From Galbula dea (taxonomy: Eukaryota > Chordata > Aves > Piciformes > Galbulidae): 64,000 nucleotides of DNA. Within the stretch, counting starts at the first letter, position 1, and each line of letters opens with the position of its first letter. The position numbers were made by a program, and so were the translations under genes. The DNA is taken from assembly GCA_013399015.1 (NCBI GenBank), contig VWZX01002400.1, positions 1,432,537-1,496,536 of the forward strand, in the 5' to 3' direction. Below are positions 11,082 to 21,901 of the stretch, one piece after another. The notes below the pieces were generated by a model. The model made no database searches. It saw nothing but the letters and a program-made list of their open reading frames with translations, and was not told where the DNA came from.

Positions 11082-11978
11082 CACCCCCTCCAATCCCTAA
11101 TAGCAGCATTTTGGGGCTCCCCTCCCCGCTAGCGCAGCCCTCGCCCACCCCGGAGAGATCTCAGGTATGGTGAGGGGAGCCCTAAAGCAGCAACCTCAGC
11201 TTGAGTTTGGGGCAATTCTTCAGCATTTCTGTTAATTTTATTAACTCTTTCTGCCTGGTCTCAGCCCAAAGTCCCTCCTACAACGCTGTGCACTGTGCTG
11301 GAGAAACGAGGTGCCTTGTCGAGCAGAGCCCAAGCTCTGCCTCCACGCAACCCAAGGGTGATATTGGCATTTTTATTGGGATTTGGGAAGGTTTTTTTTA
11401 AGGGGTTTTTTGGAATTCTTCCTTGTGGGTTTCAATCCCCAACGGGTCGCGCTGGGAGCTCGGGGGAGGCTTTCGCGCCCGTTCAGGATGTTTCACAGTA
11501 AAAAGAATGAAAAAAGACAAAAAAAACAAGTGGGTTTTTGGGTTGTTGTTTTGCTTTGGGGTTGGATATTGTTTTGGAGGGAGGTTTGGGCTTTGTTAGT
11601 GATAAACTTCCAGGACAGGGAGAACAGCTGGGTGGAAAAATTCAATATTCTGCTTTGTTTTGCAATATTAGCCTTTTGGGGCTGGGGGCACAAGAGGATG
11701 CTGCAGGCCTGATAAAATGGGGTGAAGGAAACACCAATACCTCTCTTTTGCCCCACAAAAAAAGCATAGTTTTGGTTCATCCTTCCTGCCAGCAGAGCAG
11801 ATGGAGCCTGATAAACTGCCTGGGCCACCCTGTCTAGGAAAGAGGAAAACCACCCAAAACCACAAGGGTCTGGGAACAGTGTGAGCAGAGAGGGGCCTGG
11901 TTTGGCCTAGTTGTGGCCTGGCTCAGGCCTAGTTTGGGCCTAGTCGGGGCCTGGCTCAGGCCCAGTTTGGGCCTAGTC
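11082..11978 (+). repeat. Copy 2 of duplicated RCC2 3' UTR segment
   Basis: Begins after the N at 11081 and matches 9494-10390, then continues smoothly into the rest of the GGCCTAG array and the poly(A) signal. This is probably the copy joined to the true gene end. Confidence 0.88.
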
Positions 11979-12165
11979 AGGGCCTCGCTCAGGCTCAGTT
12001 TGGGCCTAGTCGGGGCCTGGCTCAGGCTCAGTTTGGGCCTAGTCGGGGCCTGGCTCAGGCCTGATTTGGCCTAGTCGGGGCCTGGCTCAGGCCTAGTTTG
12101 GGCCTAGTTGGGGTCTGCCTCAGGCCTGGTTTGGGCCTTGTCCAGGCCTGGCTCAGGCCTGGTCT
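11893..12165 (+). repeat. 33-bp GC-rich minisatellite near the RCC2 poly(A) site
   Basis: About eight units of 33-34 bp of the form GGCCTAGTCGGGGCCTGG, CTCAGGCC and (C/T)AGTTTG, inside the transcribed 3' UTR. The first units are also seen at 10305-10390 because of the duplication. Confidence 0.85.
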
Positions 12166-12225
12166 GTGCTGTCATTGTTTTCTTCCTAAGGGTTTTTTTC
12201 ATAAACTTCTGGGAGTAAATGTTTA

Positions 12226-12231
12226 AATAAA
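12226..12231 (+). terminator. RCC2: RCC2 polyadenylation signal AATAAA
   Basis: Canonical AATAAA followed within about 20 nt by a GT-rich stretch (GATGTCATTGTGTAG). It is the first good signal after the last exon. Confidence 0.65.
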
Positions 12232-12289
12232 GGATGTCATTGTGTAGAGCCTGAGAGCCACTCTGGGCCACCCCATGTGCCTCATGCCA

Positions 12290-12555
12290 CTGTGATGGAA
12301 TTAACTGTCATTTTTCAATTTAACTTTTTAATTTTTAAATTTAACTTACTGATTTGATTGTAATTTTGTTAAGTTAATAATTTACTTTTTTAATTGAATT
12401 GCAATTTGATTTGATTTTTCATCTTTTATTTTTAATATTTGCATTTCATTTTAAAATATTTTTTCAACTTGTTCGTTTGAAGGTGGATTTCAAATTTTTT
12501 ATATAATTTTTACTTCCTTTTAAATTTAATTTAGTAATTTAAAGGAAAAGAAAGA
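12290..12555. other. AT-rich spacer after RCC2
   Basis: TTAATTTT/AAATTT-rich sequence between the RCC2 poly(A) site and the CR1. No gene or motif is recognised. Confidence 0.5.
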
Positions 12556-13108
12556 AGTTTTTCCCCCTCTTCCAGTGGAACCTCCTGGCTTCCAGTTGGT
12601 GCCCAGTGCCCCTTGGCCTGGCCCTGGCCACCACTGAGCAGAGTCTGGCCCCAGCCTCTTGCCCCCAGCCTTCAGCTCTTGCCCAGCATTGAGCAGCTCC
12701 CCACTGGGGCTGCTCTTCTCCAGGCTAAGCAGCCCCAGGACTCTCAGCCTTTCCTCCTGCCAGAGCTGCTGCAGTGCCCTCAGCACCTTGGGAGCCTCTG
12801 CTGGACTCTCTCTGATGTTTCCTTGTCTCTCTTGGGCTGGGGAGCCCAGAACTGGAGCCAGGACTCCAGCTGTGGCCTGAGTAGAGCAGAGTGCAGGGTA
12901 GGAGACCTTCCCTTGCCCTGCTGCTCACACTCTTCGTTATGCACCCCAGGAGACCATTAGCCTTCTTGGCCCCAAGGCCATATTGCTGGCTCATGGTGAG
13001 CTTCTTGCCCACCAGCACTCCCAGCTCCTTCTCTGTGGAGCTGCTTTGCAGCAGTTCAACCCCGAACCAGTCCTGCCCCATGAGATCATTCCTCACCAGG
13101 AACTATAA
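12556..13108 (-). mobile_element. CR1 LINE fragment between RCC2 and PADI3
   Basis: On the minus strand it reads decayed CR1 RT C-terminus: QDWFGVELLQSSSTEKELGV, KKANGLLGC, SGHSWSPG and RVLGLLSLEKSSPSGELL. It fills most of the space between the 3' ends of the two convergent genes. It belongs to the same subgroup as the element at 54630-55545. Confidence 0.85.
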
Positions 13109-13244
13109 TTGCTATGCTGGCAGAGCAGTGCCCATGTGCTACACCACCATGCAGCATCACCCAGAGACTGAAAAACCACCTTCTGTGTAACAAAGCCCCA
13201 AACCTCACACCAGCACAAGGGAGGCCAGGAGAAAACTGCAGCCC

Positions 13245-13250
13245 TTTATT
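13245..13250 (-). terminator. PADI3: PADI3-like polyadenylation signal AATAAA (minus strand)
   Basis: TTTATT on + reads AATAAA on -, 83 bp beyond the stop codon of the PADI3-like gene. Confidence 0.7.
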
Positions 13251-13332
13251 ATTTTAAGCCACCACCTCTGAAGGCACTTGGAGGAATGGGGAGAGGGATC
13301 TAGGGAGGAAGAACATGGTTGTTGAAGCCACT

Positions 13333-16300
13333 TCAAGGCACCATGTGCCACCATTTGAAGGCAAAAGGCTTCCTGCGGACGTTGGTGCCGCAGTGAACCT
13401 CCCCAGAGAGGACATGGTAGGAGTAGTAGTCATCAATGAAGGTGCAGGTGAGGCCCAGGGGTTCCAGCAGCGCTCTTACCTTCTTCTCCAAGCAGCACTG
13501 CCCACCCACCATGGGGCCAAAGGGTTTGGGGATGCCCAAGTGTTTGCCCAGCACCAGCATGTTCACCTGCAGTCGTGGGGGATGCTGGTGAGAACACAAA
13601 TCCCAGCCCAAATTCACAGCCCAGGGTGAGGGTGCTGGTGGTTACCATGTCAGGGAAGAAGGCTTCGGCTCCAGAGTCCACGCTGCCGTCAAAGAGCTGG
13701 GGGATGTCGATGATGTCCTGCTCAGCCAGCCCTAGTGCTCGCTTCAGGATGTCCCTGTTCCAGTTGATGCAGCTCTGATGGGAGAGGGNNNNNNNNNNNN
13801 NNNNNNNNNNNNNNNNNNNNNNNNNNNNNNNNNNNNNNNNNNNNNNNNNNNNNGTGGAGGGACAGGGGGATGGAGGGATGAGTGGCCAGATGGAGGGATG
13901 GACGGAGAGAGGGATAAGAATGGTGAGATGGATGGAGGGAGGGGTGAGAGGAGAGATGGAGGGAGAGGTGGGCAGGTGGTGGGACAAAGGGATGGAGAGA
14001 TGGAAGGATGAGTAGCAGATGGAGGGATGGAGAGAGGCAGGAATGGGTGAGTGAAGGGCTAGGGGGACAGATGGTGGGACAAAAGGATAGAGAGGAATGG
14101 GCAGTAATAGAAGGAGAGAGATGGGTGGAAGGAGGGAGGGATGGAGGGGTGACTGGATGGATGGACAAGGGGATAGAGGGATGGGGTGGGTGGATGGACA
14201 GAGGAAGGAATGCGTGGATGGAGAGATGGGTGGTTGGAAGGAGGGGCAGGAGGATGGGTAGATGGGTGGGTGGAGGGATGGACACGGAGGAATAGGTGGA
14301 GGAGTGGAGGGACAGAGCGGTGGAGGGATGGATGGGAAGGTGGAGGGATGAAGGGATGGACAGAGGGAGGGAGGGACAGAGGGGCAGGGAGGGCTGGAAG
14401 GGAGCCTCCTGCTCCCCTTCCTCACCTGGGCATAATTATTGAATTTCTGGAGGCCTTCATTTGCCAGAACCTCATTGATCGTTGGCTTAGACTTAGTCTT
14501 CAGCCCTGCAGCACGGACAACCAGGCAGGGGTGAGACTCCCGGGTCAGAGCCTGGAGCTCCCCCATTTTGGGGGTCAACAGCAGCAAGCTCCACCCCAAC
14601 CCCAGACATCCAACCTCTGCAGCAAACCAACCCCTTGATGCCCATTTTCCATCCTCCCCCCCCCACCTTCGAACATCACCGCCTCCCCGAACCCCTCCTC
14701 CTGCTTCTCCTTCAGCAGCTGGTAGCAGGCGCTGGGGCTGGCCAGGAGCAGCCGAAAACCCTGGGGAGGGAGACAGGGAAGATTTTTAGGGGGTGATATA
14801 AAGGTTGCACCCCACTTTTCCCCTCTCCTCCCTCCTCTTGGGACTCATTACCTTCCGATCAGGCGCAGGGACGAAGCTGAGGAACTCATCCACGTGGCCA
14901 ACAAAGAGCCAGTCCGAGAAGAGCTCCACCGGTGCCTGCACTTGTTGGGCAATGAGAAAATCCTTGACGGCTTTGGCCATCCGCCGGCCACCGAACCTGG
15001 GGAGGGGACAGAAGGAAGGAGATGTCATTTTGGAGGTACCCAAGGTGATGTTCTGCTTGCAACCGCCCTCAAATGTGGCAGCTGAAGCCTTTTTGGGTGT
15101 TGCTTCAATTTTTTTCCCCCAGTGTTTGGAGCTTTTCCCATCCTGGGTCTCACCTAGGGAAGCTGGTGCCGATCAGGATGCGGCCCAAGGGGTACTCCTT
15201 GCCCTGCACCGTCACAGGAGGGCTCACCTCCAAATTCCCAAAGGAATCCAGGCTGGAAGCACCCTCTGGAGCTTGCCTGGTCACATAACCAAAATCAGGG
15301 CCCTGGATTGGGGGGGAGGGAGCAATAATGGGGAAAAAACGATGATAATGGTTAAAAGAAAACCAGAACAAAACCCAAACCACCCTCCCTGGGTGGCTCT
15401 TTCTTTCCCAAAACAGCAAGAAAAAATGGATTTACTCCATTTTTTATAAACATTTTATATATATATAAATATATATTTATGCTGATTTGTGTGGGTTTGC
15501 AAAGCTTTATGCCTTGCTGGGGGAGGGAGGAGGAAGAGGTCATGTACCAGGATGCGTTTGATGGGGAAATCCACCAGCCCCCGGTCACGGGGCGAGTCGA
15601 AGACAACAGGGAAGGTCTTGTGGGGGGCTTGGATGTAGCCAAACTCAATCTCATCCTGGAGAAGGGATGGAGAAGGTGAAGGGGTGGAGAAGGTGAAGGG
15701 GTGGAGAAGGTGAAGGGGTGGAGAAGGTGGAGGGGTGGAGAAGGTGGAGGGGTGGAGAAGGTGGAAGGAAGCCCTCCTGGAGCTGCTGCAGCAAGGCAGG
15801 GCTTGGGCATCACCCTGCACCCACCTGGATCCAGCGGTCATGGCGATTCTCTGGCAGGGGGCAGATGGTGAGTGGGCACTTGGCTTTCTCAGCCATGGCT
15901 TTCACGGCTTCCACGAAACCATCGTTGTTGCCCACGCTGTGGAGAAAAATGGGATGTGGGAGGAGCTGATCCAGCACCAGGCAGGATGTGGCCACACACC
16001 CCACACTCACTTGCAGACAAAGACCTCCAGCGGTGCTTCAGTGTTGGGGGTCATGATCCATGGAGCCACCCGGAAAACCACCGTGTCGGTGAAGATGGGA
16101 GTCTCCAGCAAACCCTAGGGTGACGAGGAGACAGTGTTTGGGCTCTGCTCTGCCCTCTTACCCCTCCCCTTGACCTCCACCACAGCCAGTACCTTCTCAG
16201 GGCTCTCCAGCAGCGTGACATGGAAAGACACTAGCCCTGAAAAGCCAACGTCAGGGAAGGCGAGTCCCTCCACGTAGAAGATGCTCTCCTCCTGGTGCCG

Positions 16301-19300
16301 GCTGGGTTTGACAGTGTAGGCGAGCTTTAAGCCCCCCAGGACATGCTTGTACTCCTCCAGTGCGATGCTGTCTGGGGGTGCAAGCACCATGCAAGCCTCT
16401 CAACCGCACAATCTTTTCCCTGCAGAGCTTCACTTCTATTTTGGGGGCTAAAACCTTGCCAAAAAAATGGCATTTTGGACCTCGTGGAGAGCGAATTCTC
16501 TCTGTGCACCGGATACCACCCTCCAATGGGATGTAGGTCTGATGGGGCAGAAGTGGTACCTGCCCTGCTGCAAGGATTTTGCTCAGACCCCCATAATTTG
16601 GGGTGACTTCCCCCACCCCCAAACCCCAGCACTGGGCACTCACTGCCACCATAGAAGACGCCAACTTTATCAGCGTTGCCGTAGTCCATGTGGAGGACAA
16701 GGCGGTGGCCGGTGAAGATAGGGCGAGGACCTCGGGCACGCAGCACCATCTGTGACATATCCTTCAGGTCTAGGTGGGGGAAAGGGGGGGAAGAAAGGAA
16801 AATCTAGGGAGAAGGAAGTGTGGAAAACCAGGAAAATTGGGATTTCTTGTATGGGATGTGGTGGTACCGGCGTAGGAGCGGATGGAAGTGTCGCTGTTAT
16901 CCAGGGTCTTCTCTTTCAGCTTCTTGCCTCTGGGATCGTCGCGGTCACAGTTGACCAGCAGGATGGCCCCGTGTCCATCGGGACCCCACGTCCATGTTGT
17001 CTGAGGAGCAGGGAATGAAGCAGGGCTGGAGGTGTCAGCCATCATCTCCACACAGACACCACCCCGCCGTGGCCCTGCTGGGCTCCCGTCCCTCCTTTAT
17101 ACCTTATCCAGCAGCGTCCGGCCCACGGCACCACTGCGGCTGGTGTCAGCATCCAGAGAGACCTCTGTAGGGAGAGGGATGCTGGGGGGGACTGTCCCCA
17201 CTGGAGACACAGTTTGGATGTCCCTGTCCCCCCCTACTTACCCACACAGGTGAGGTACAGCATGGCTCTGCCCACAGGCATCCCGCCAGCCTCCCCGAAA
17301 TACGAAATCCTGACCTGCAACAAGGAGGGAGTTGGTGCTCATTACCCTGCAAAGAAGGGTTGGACCCTGCCCTGCACCCACCAGCACCCACCTTTTCATC
17401 CCCCACGTCCTTGCTGAGAGCATCCATGGTCAGCAGCACCTCAGTGCCGGTGGCCAGGGGCCAGCGACCCACGCTGGAGGGCAGCTTGATGCTCTGTGTC
17501 TCATGCACCACGTAGAGCTTCACACCTGGGGTCCCCTGCACGTGGAAGGTGACAGCATCTTTGGGTGCAGATCTGGGGAAGGGAAAAGCCTGGTGAGAGC
17601 TTTGCAGGAATGCTATGGTGTATTGGCCATCCATAGATGATGGGAATCCTGCCACGTCTCAGCATCTTACAAGATGCAAGGAATCCTGCAGAGGGCAATG
17701 AAACCTCCCAAGTGTGATGGCAGTAAGTCCTGCAATAGTTACTCGCAGTAATGCATAGAACCATAGCATGCTTTGGGTGGGAAGGGACCTTCAAGATCAT
17801 CTAGTTCCAACCCCCCTAGCATGGGCAGGGACATCTACGAGACCAGGCTGCCCAGGACCCATCAAACCTGACCTTGGACACTTCCAGAGATGGAGAATCC
17901 ACAATTTCTCTGGGTAACCTGTTCCAGTGTTTCACCACGCTCTGAGTAAAGAATTTCTTCCTAACATCTAATCTCAATCTCCCCTCTTTCAGTTTAAAAC
18001 CTTTCCTCCTTGTCCTATCACTATCTGCCTGTGTAAAAAAGTCTCTCTCCCTCTTTTTTAAAAGCTCCCTTTAAGTACTGGAAGGGCACCAGAAGGTCTC
18101 CCTGCAACCTTCTCTTCTCCAGGCTGAACAACCCCAACTCTCACAGCCTGTCCTCACAGCAGAGAGGTTCCAGCCCTCAGATCATTTCTGTGGCCTCCTC
18201 TAGACCTGCTGCTCCAGGTCCATGTCTCTCCTGTGCTGAGGACTCCAGAGCTGGCCCCAGCACTACTGATGGAGTCTCAGGATATAACTGTGAAAGGCAA
18301 TTACATCAAGTCCTGTAAAATGCAAGGAATCCTCCAAAAGGCAACTGCCAGGAACCCTGCAAAAAGTCAATTGCCTGAAGTCATTCGATATGCAACAACT
18401 CCTCCAAAACATGACTCCAACAAATCCTGCAAAAGGCAATGGCAATAAATCCTGCCAGAAGTGATTATGACAAATCCTGCTGGAGGCAACAAGGGCCACA
18501 AATCCCACAATGGTCTTGCCACCACTCCTTCCACAGCCACCGAATCCTGCAACAGGCAACTGCATCCAGCGATGCGAAAGGCAACACCTGCTGCAGTAGC
18601 AATGGAGATAAAGCCTGTGACATGCAGCAAGTCCTGCAATGTTATCAGTGAGAAACCCTGTGACAGGAGCCAAATCTTGCACTATTAGTGGTGATAAACC
18701 CTGTAACATGAACCAAATCCTGCACTATTAGTGGTGAGAAACCCTCTGACGTGAGCCAAATCCTGCAATGTTAACAGTGATAAACCCCCTGACATGCACC
18801 AAGTCCTGCACTATTAACAGTGAGAAACCCTGTGACATGAACCAAACCCTGCAATGTCAGTGGTGATAAATCCTCTAACATGCACCAAGTCCTGCAACAT
18901 TAGTGGTGAGAAACCCTCTCACATGCACCAAGTCCTGCAATATTAACAGTGATAAGCCTTCCGACATGAACCAAACCCTGCAATATTCACAGTGATAAAC
19001 TCTGATATGCACCAAACCCTGCAATATTCAATTGCACCAAAGTCTGTGAGATGCACCAAGTCCTGCAAGATGCATTTACACCAAGACCTACGAGATGCAG
19101 TTACACCAAGACCTACAAGATGCAGTTATACCAAGACCTACAAGATGCAGTTACACCAAGTCCTACAAGATGCAGTTACACCAAGTCCTGCAAGATGCAG
19201 TTACACCAAATTCTGCAAAGTACACCTGAACCTGCACTGTTCCACCACAGCCAAACCCTGCAGAGGTTCAGATTTGGGGTTTGGGGTTTTTTTTTTGCAT

Positions 19301-20198
19301 GGAGCTTCCCAAATATTCTCCTTTTTTCTCCTCGGCACCGGGCCCTGACCGGTTGCATTTCCTCGCAGAGCTGTGACGGTCGCGGCAGGCTGCGACTGGC
19401 ATCGCTCCTCCCCGGTGCAAAAGGCCACGGGCGATGGGCCAAGGAGCAGAAATCTAGACCTGCCAGGAGGGAAGTGTGGATCCATCCCCAGAGGGGAGGA
19501 GAAAAACCCACCCTGGGGCCAGTGGGAGAGGATGGGAGATGCTGTCGGCCACCACGAGGGGTGCAAACAGGTTCGGATGCATTGAGGAAAAGAAAGCCCT
19601 GAGCTGCCGCTTGAGCTGGGCTTTAAGGAAGCCAAAATAAAATCAAAACCTGCTGCTGAGAAGCACTTGAACTTGGGCTGGGGCCGAGGAGGCATTTAAA
19701 GTACCTGGTACCGAAAGGTGACGCCCCGACCAGCAGCACTGCTGTGGTTTCACTCTCCCTATTCCCCCAAAACAGGGAAATAATTCCGTTTTGGAGGAGT
19801 AGGCAGCAGCCCCCGGCTGGGATGTGAACCTCAGCCTAGGGCATCCCTTAGAACTCCTGGAGGGGGCTTTTTGCACCCCAAAAACTGCCAAACCCCTCTT
19901 GAAGCGGGTTACTGCTCAGCCTCTGTGTCGCGATTTAAAGCATCCCCTTTCATCACAGGACTCAGCATCCCCTGGGAAAACCAACCCCAAGCAGCAGCAT
20001 CTCCTCCCACCCCACTCTGAGCTATTTTTATCAGCTTGATTAAGGGGATAAAAGGGGGAAAAAAAAATTCAAGCAGATTTTCTTCGCTCCCCCCAACCTC
20101 GCTTACCCGCAGACATCCAAGGAGAGCTCCGTGCCCAGCACGCAGACGGTGCTGGTGGGACGCTGGGTGGAGAGCTGGACGCGGCGCTGCTGGGCCAT
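13333..20198 (-). CDS. PADI3: Peptidylarginine deiminase, PADI3-like, 16 exons
   Basis: Minus-strand exons, 1 to 16: 20107-20198, 17392-17572, 17242-17314, 17103-17164, 16868-17000, 16644-16769, 16193-16371, 16011-16114, 15825-15936, 15548-15655, 15154-15302, 14852-14996, 14667-14760, 14426-14505, 13646-13774, 13333-13566. Total 2001 nt, 666 aa. It converts protein arginine to citrulline and ammonia, Ca-dependent, in the cytosol or nucleus. It starts MAQQRRVQLSTQRPTSTVCV. The catalytic set is present: D355 (WIQ-DEIEFGY), H474/D476 (VGHVDEF), C648 (HCGTNVRRKPF). The Ca-site motif ILLVNCDRDDP is intact; the end is KWWHMVP. Paralog choice: next to RCC2, minus strand relative to RCC2 as in other vertebrates, and NNDGFVEAV resembles human PADI3 NNTCFVDAV, without the PADI1-type insert. 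Intron 14 holds a 65-N gap; all coding exons are complete. Confidence 0.92.
13789..13853. other. Assembly gap of 65 N in PADI3-like intron 14
   Basis: A run of N between exon 15 and a GGAT-type minisatellite. The gap most likely reflects collapse of that repeat. Confidence 0.95.
13854..14400. repeat. GGATGGA/GGAGGGATGG minisatellite in PADI3-like intron 14
   Basis: Highly purine-rich plus strand made of GATGGAGGGATGG-type units with GGACAGA and GGTGGG variants. Long frames rich in Ser-Pro-His-Ile (minus) or Gly-Trp-Arg (plus) are artefacts of the repeat. Confidence 0.88.
15430..15482. repeat. AT-rich microsatellite in PADI3-like intron 10
   Basis: Short (TA)n/ATATATAAATATATAT stretch between exons 11 and 10. 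Confidence 0.7.
15657..15765 (-). repeat. 18-bp minisatellite abutting the exon 10 acceptor of the PADI3-like gene
   Basis: About six units of GAAGGTGAAGGGGTGGAG on +, i.e. CTCCACCCCTTCACCTTC on -. On the transcribed strand this pyrimidine-rich array runs up to the acceptor of exon 10 (exon 15548-15655). Confidence 0.85.
17590..17754. repeat. Left fragment of the TCCTGCAA array, PADI3-like intron 1
   Basis: Degenerate units with GCATCTTACAAGATGCAAGG, AATCCTGCAGAGGGCAATG and AGTCCTGCAATAG, matching the style of the array that resumes at about 18280 after the CR1. Confidence 0.6.
17755..18272 (-). mobile_element. CR1 LINE fragment in PADI3-like intron 1
   Basis: On + it begins with the reverse complement of a CR1 3' end (CATAGAACCATAGCATGC, then GGAAGGGACCTTCAAGATCA). 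It continues through typical CR1 sequence, with minus-strand coding remnants, to about 18272. It splits a local tandem array. Confidence 0.85.
18280..19030. repeat. 43-bp tandem array in PADI3-like intron 1
   Basis: From about 18630 the units are 43 bp: TGCACTATTAGTGGTGATAA, ACCCTGTAACATGAACC, AAATCC. Upstream of this (18280-18630) are more diverged units sharing AATCCTGC(A/C)A. No coding content. Confidence 0.85.
19033..19225. repeat. 24-bp tandem array in PADI3-like intron 1
   Basis: About eight units of 24 bp, GATGCAGTTACACCAAGACC plus TACA, growing directly out of the 43-bp array. The multiple-of-three period gives a spurious frame on +. Confidence 0.88.
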
Positions 20199-21803
20199 GC
20201 TGGTTGGCTTGTCCCCTGGGGCACCCTTGGGTGCTATGATGGGTGGCACGAGGGGATTTATAAAGCCTGACTGCTGGGAGGGGATTAACCAAAGCCTAGC
20301 TTAATCCCACCTCCGGGCTGGGTGTGCGTGGTGCCCGGCCGTGCTTCCTGGCAAAGGAGGATGAATCAGTGTTAGGGGGGAAAAAGCACCCTTAGACACT
20401 CATCAGGGGTTGGGGGTTTTTCTTCCTAAGAAGCTCGGATATGGTTTGTTGGGGTTTCTCCCCCTTCCCCTTTTCAAGCACAAAGAGATGCTGATGTGAC
20501 CGGTCACCCTTAAACCCACGCCGTGAAATATTCAGTGTGACACCGGAGAGCCAAGCTGGGGCCGTGCCAGCGCCGGGCTGGACAGCGTTTTGTTTCTCCT
20601 TCTAAAAGGTTTTATTTGTCTAGCTGGAAAAAAATGATGTTAATTCTTGTTTTAGGGGGGAGCTGAAGGTGTAAGCTGGGTTCTTGTCCCATCCCCTGGA
20701 TTCTTGTCCCATCCTCTGGCTGCTTGTCCCATCCCCTGGCTGCTTGTCCCATCTGCTGAGTGCTGTATGGGCTGGAAAGTCAGGATGTCACCTGTGGTGG
20801 GGGCAGCAGGACCTACTGTGGCTTTAATTGTCTTTGTTTTAATTAAAGCCTTGTCTGGGCGTGGGAGAGCCCTTTGTGGATGCAGCTGTCCCCCCACCAA
20901 CTCCCTCTGGGGTCATGCGCTGCTGGAATTTCCTATGGCTCCTCAGGGCCATGGAAACTCAGCAGAGCCCTGAACCAGAGGGAAAACGGGGTTAGAAATC
21001 ATCATTTGGGGCAAAACTAGAAGGTTCCAAGAGGGATGAAAGACCCTGTCTGGGACCAGCCCTGGGTTCTCCAGCACCACTTGCAACCACGGAATCACAG
21101 CAGCTTGGGGCTGGAGGCTTAGCTACCTATGACACCTCCAAAAGTGTTGTTAGAAGAGCAAATTGCTCCCCCAAAAAGGTGGGGTCCCAGGGTCGGACAG
21201 GGCTAAGTGATGTCTGGGGCTGGGGACCAGTTTCAGTTCCTGGTGCCAGTTCCTGCTAAGGGCAGGAGAGGGCAGGTATGCCAGCTCAGCACGGGGAAAT
21301 GTCGTGGGCTTTGGTTGCTGTGAAATGTTGGGGAGGGGGAGAGGAGCCTGTCTGCCCAGCAGCAGGGGGGTTTTGGGCTGACACAGGGAATTTGGGAGGG
21401 ATATTATCAGCTACAAACATGGCATAAGGAGTTGTAAAGACCCTTCAGCAGTGGGATGGGGTGTCTCAAAGCCCCAAAGCTGCCTCCTCGCTGGCTGACT
21501 CGCATCCACCCTGCTCCTGAAGGCACCTGGTGGTGTCCCCATCCCATAAAACCACCATCCCCATAACAAACCACCTGGCACCAACCCCCATAGCATTCAA
21601 AAGGCACTTGGCCAATGCTCTTAGACACATGGTGTGACTTTTGGGGTTGTCCTGTGCACAGGCAGGAGTTGCACTCAAGGATCCTTGTGGGTCCCATCCA
21701 ACTCAGGAGATCATGTGAAACCCTAAAAATGCTCTTTTCGACCCAACAGCCAAGGAAGAAAGGACAGGAGATGAGGAAGAGCTGTGCCCTCTGTTCATGC
21801 AGC
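20199..21803. other. Intergenic region between the PADI3-like and PADI1-like genes
   Basis: About 1.6 kb holding the PADI3-like promoter side (near 20200-20400). The PADI1-like poly(A) site lies at its far end. There is no CR1, no tRNA-like structure and no convincing exon; short frames lack codon bias or recognisable motifs. Confidence 0.6.
20257..20264 (-). promoter_or_regulatory. PADI3: TATA box candidate of the PADI3-like gene
   Basis: TTTATAAA, about 59-66 bp upstream of the ATG on the minus strand, leaving room for a short 5' UTR. A tissue-restricted TATA promoter would fit PADI3 biology; this is inferred from position only. Confidence 0.55.
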
Positions 21804-21809
21804 TTTATT
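21804..21809 (-). terminator. PADI1: PADI1-like polyadenylation signal AATAAA (minus strand)
   Basis: TTTATT on + reads AATAAA on -, about 93 bp past the stop codon at 21902-21904. Confidence 0.7.
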
Positions 21810-21901
21810 GGTGAAACCCTTCCTGTTGAGGCACCTTCTGATGCACCCAATGCACCTTCTTCATTCTCCACTTGCAGGACCTGAGCCTGTCCTGGGGTGT
21901 T

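Larger units (their letters stand above)
9020..12250 (+). other. RCC2: RCC2 3' untranslated region, as assembled (contains a false duplication)
   Basis: From the stop codon (9017-9019) to just past the AATAAA at 12226-12231. It begins with a C-rich tract and continues into T-rich, G-rich UTR. If 10391-11978 is removed as a duplicate the UTR is about 1.6 kb. There is no other credible gene here; the small frames recur identically in both duplicate copies and have no recognisable products. Confidence 0.6.

Noticed and set aside
13433..14599. 388-aa minus-strand frame with Ser/Pro/Ile/His repeats
   Set aside because: It fuses PADI3 exon 14 and 15 fragments with read-through of a GGATGGA minisatellite and the N gap; true splice sites cut it apart.
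19033..19225. Possible CRISPR-like regular array
   Set aside because: Head-to-tail units have no unique spacers, lie in an animal intron and evolve by unit duplication. It is an ordinary minisatellite.
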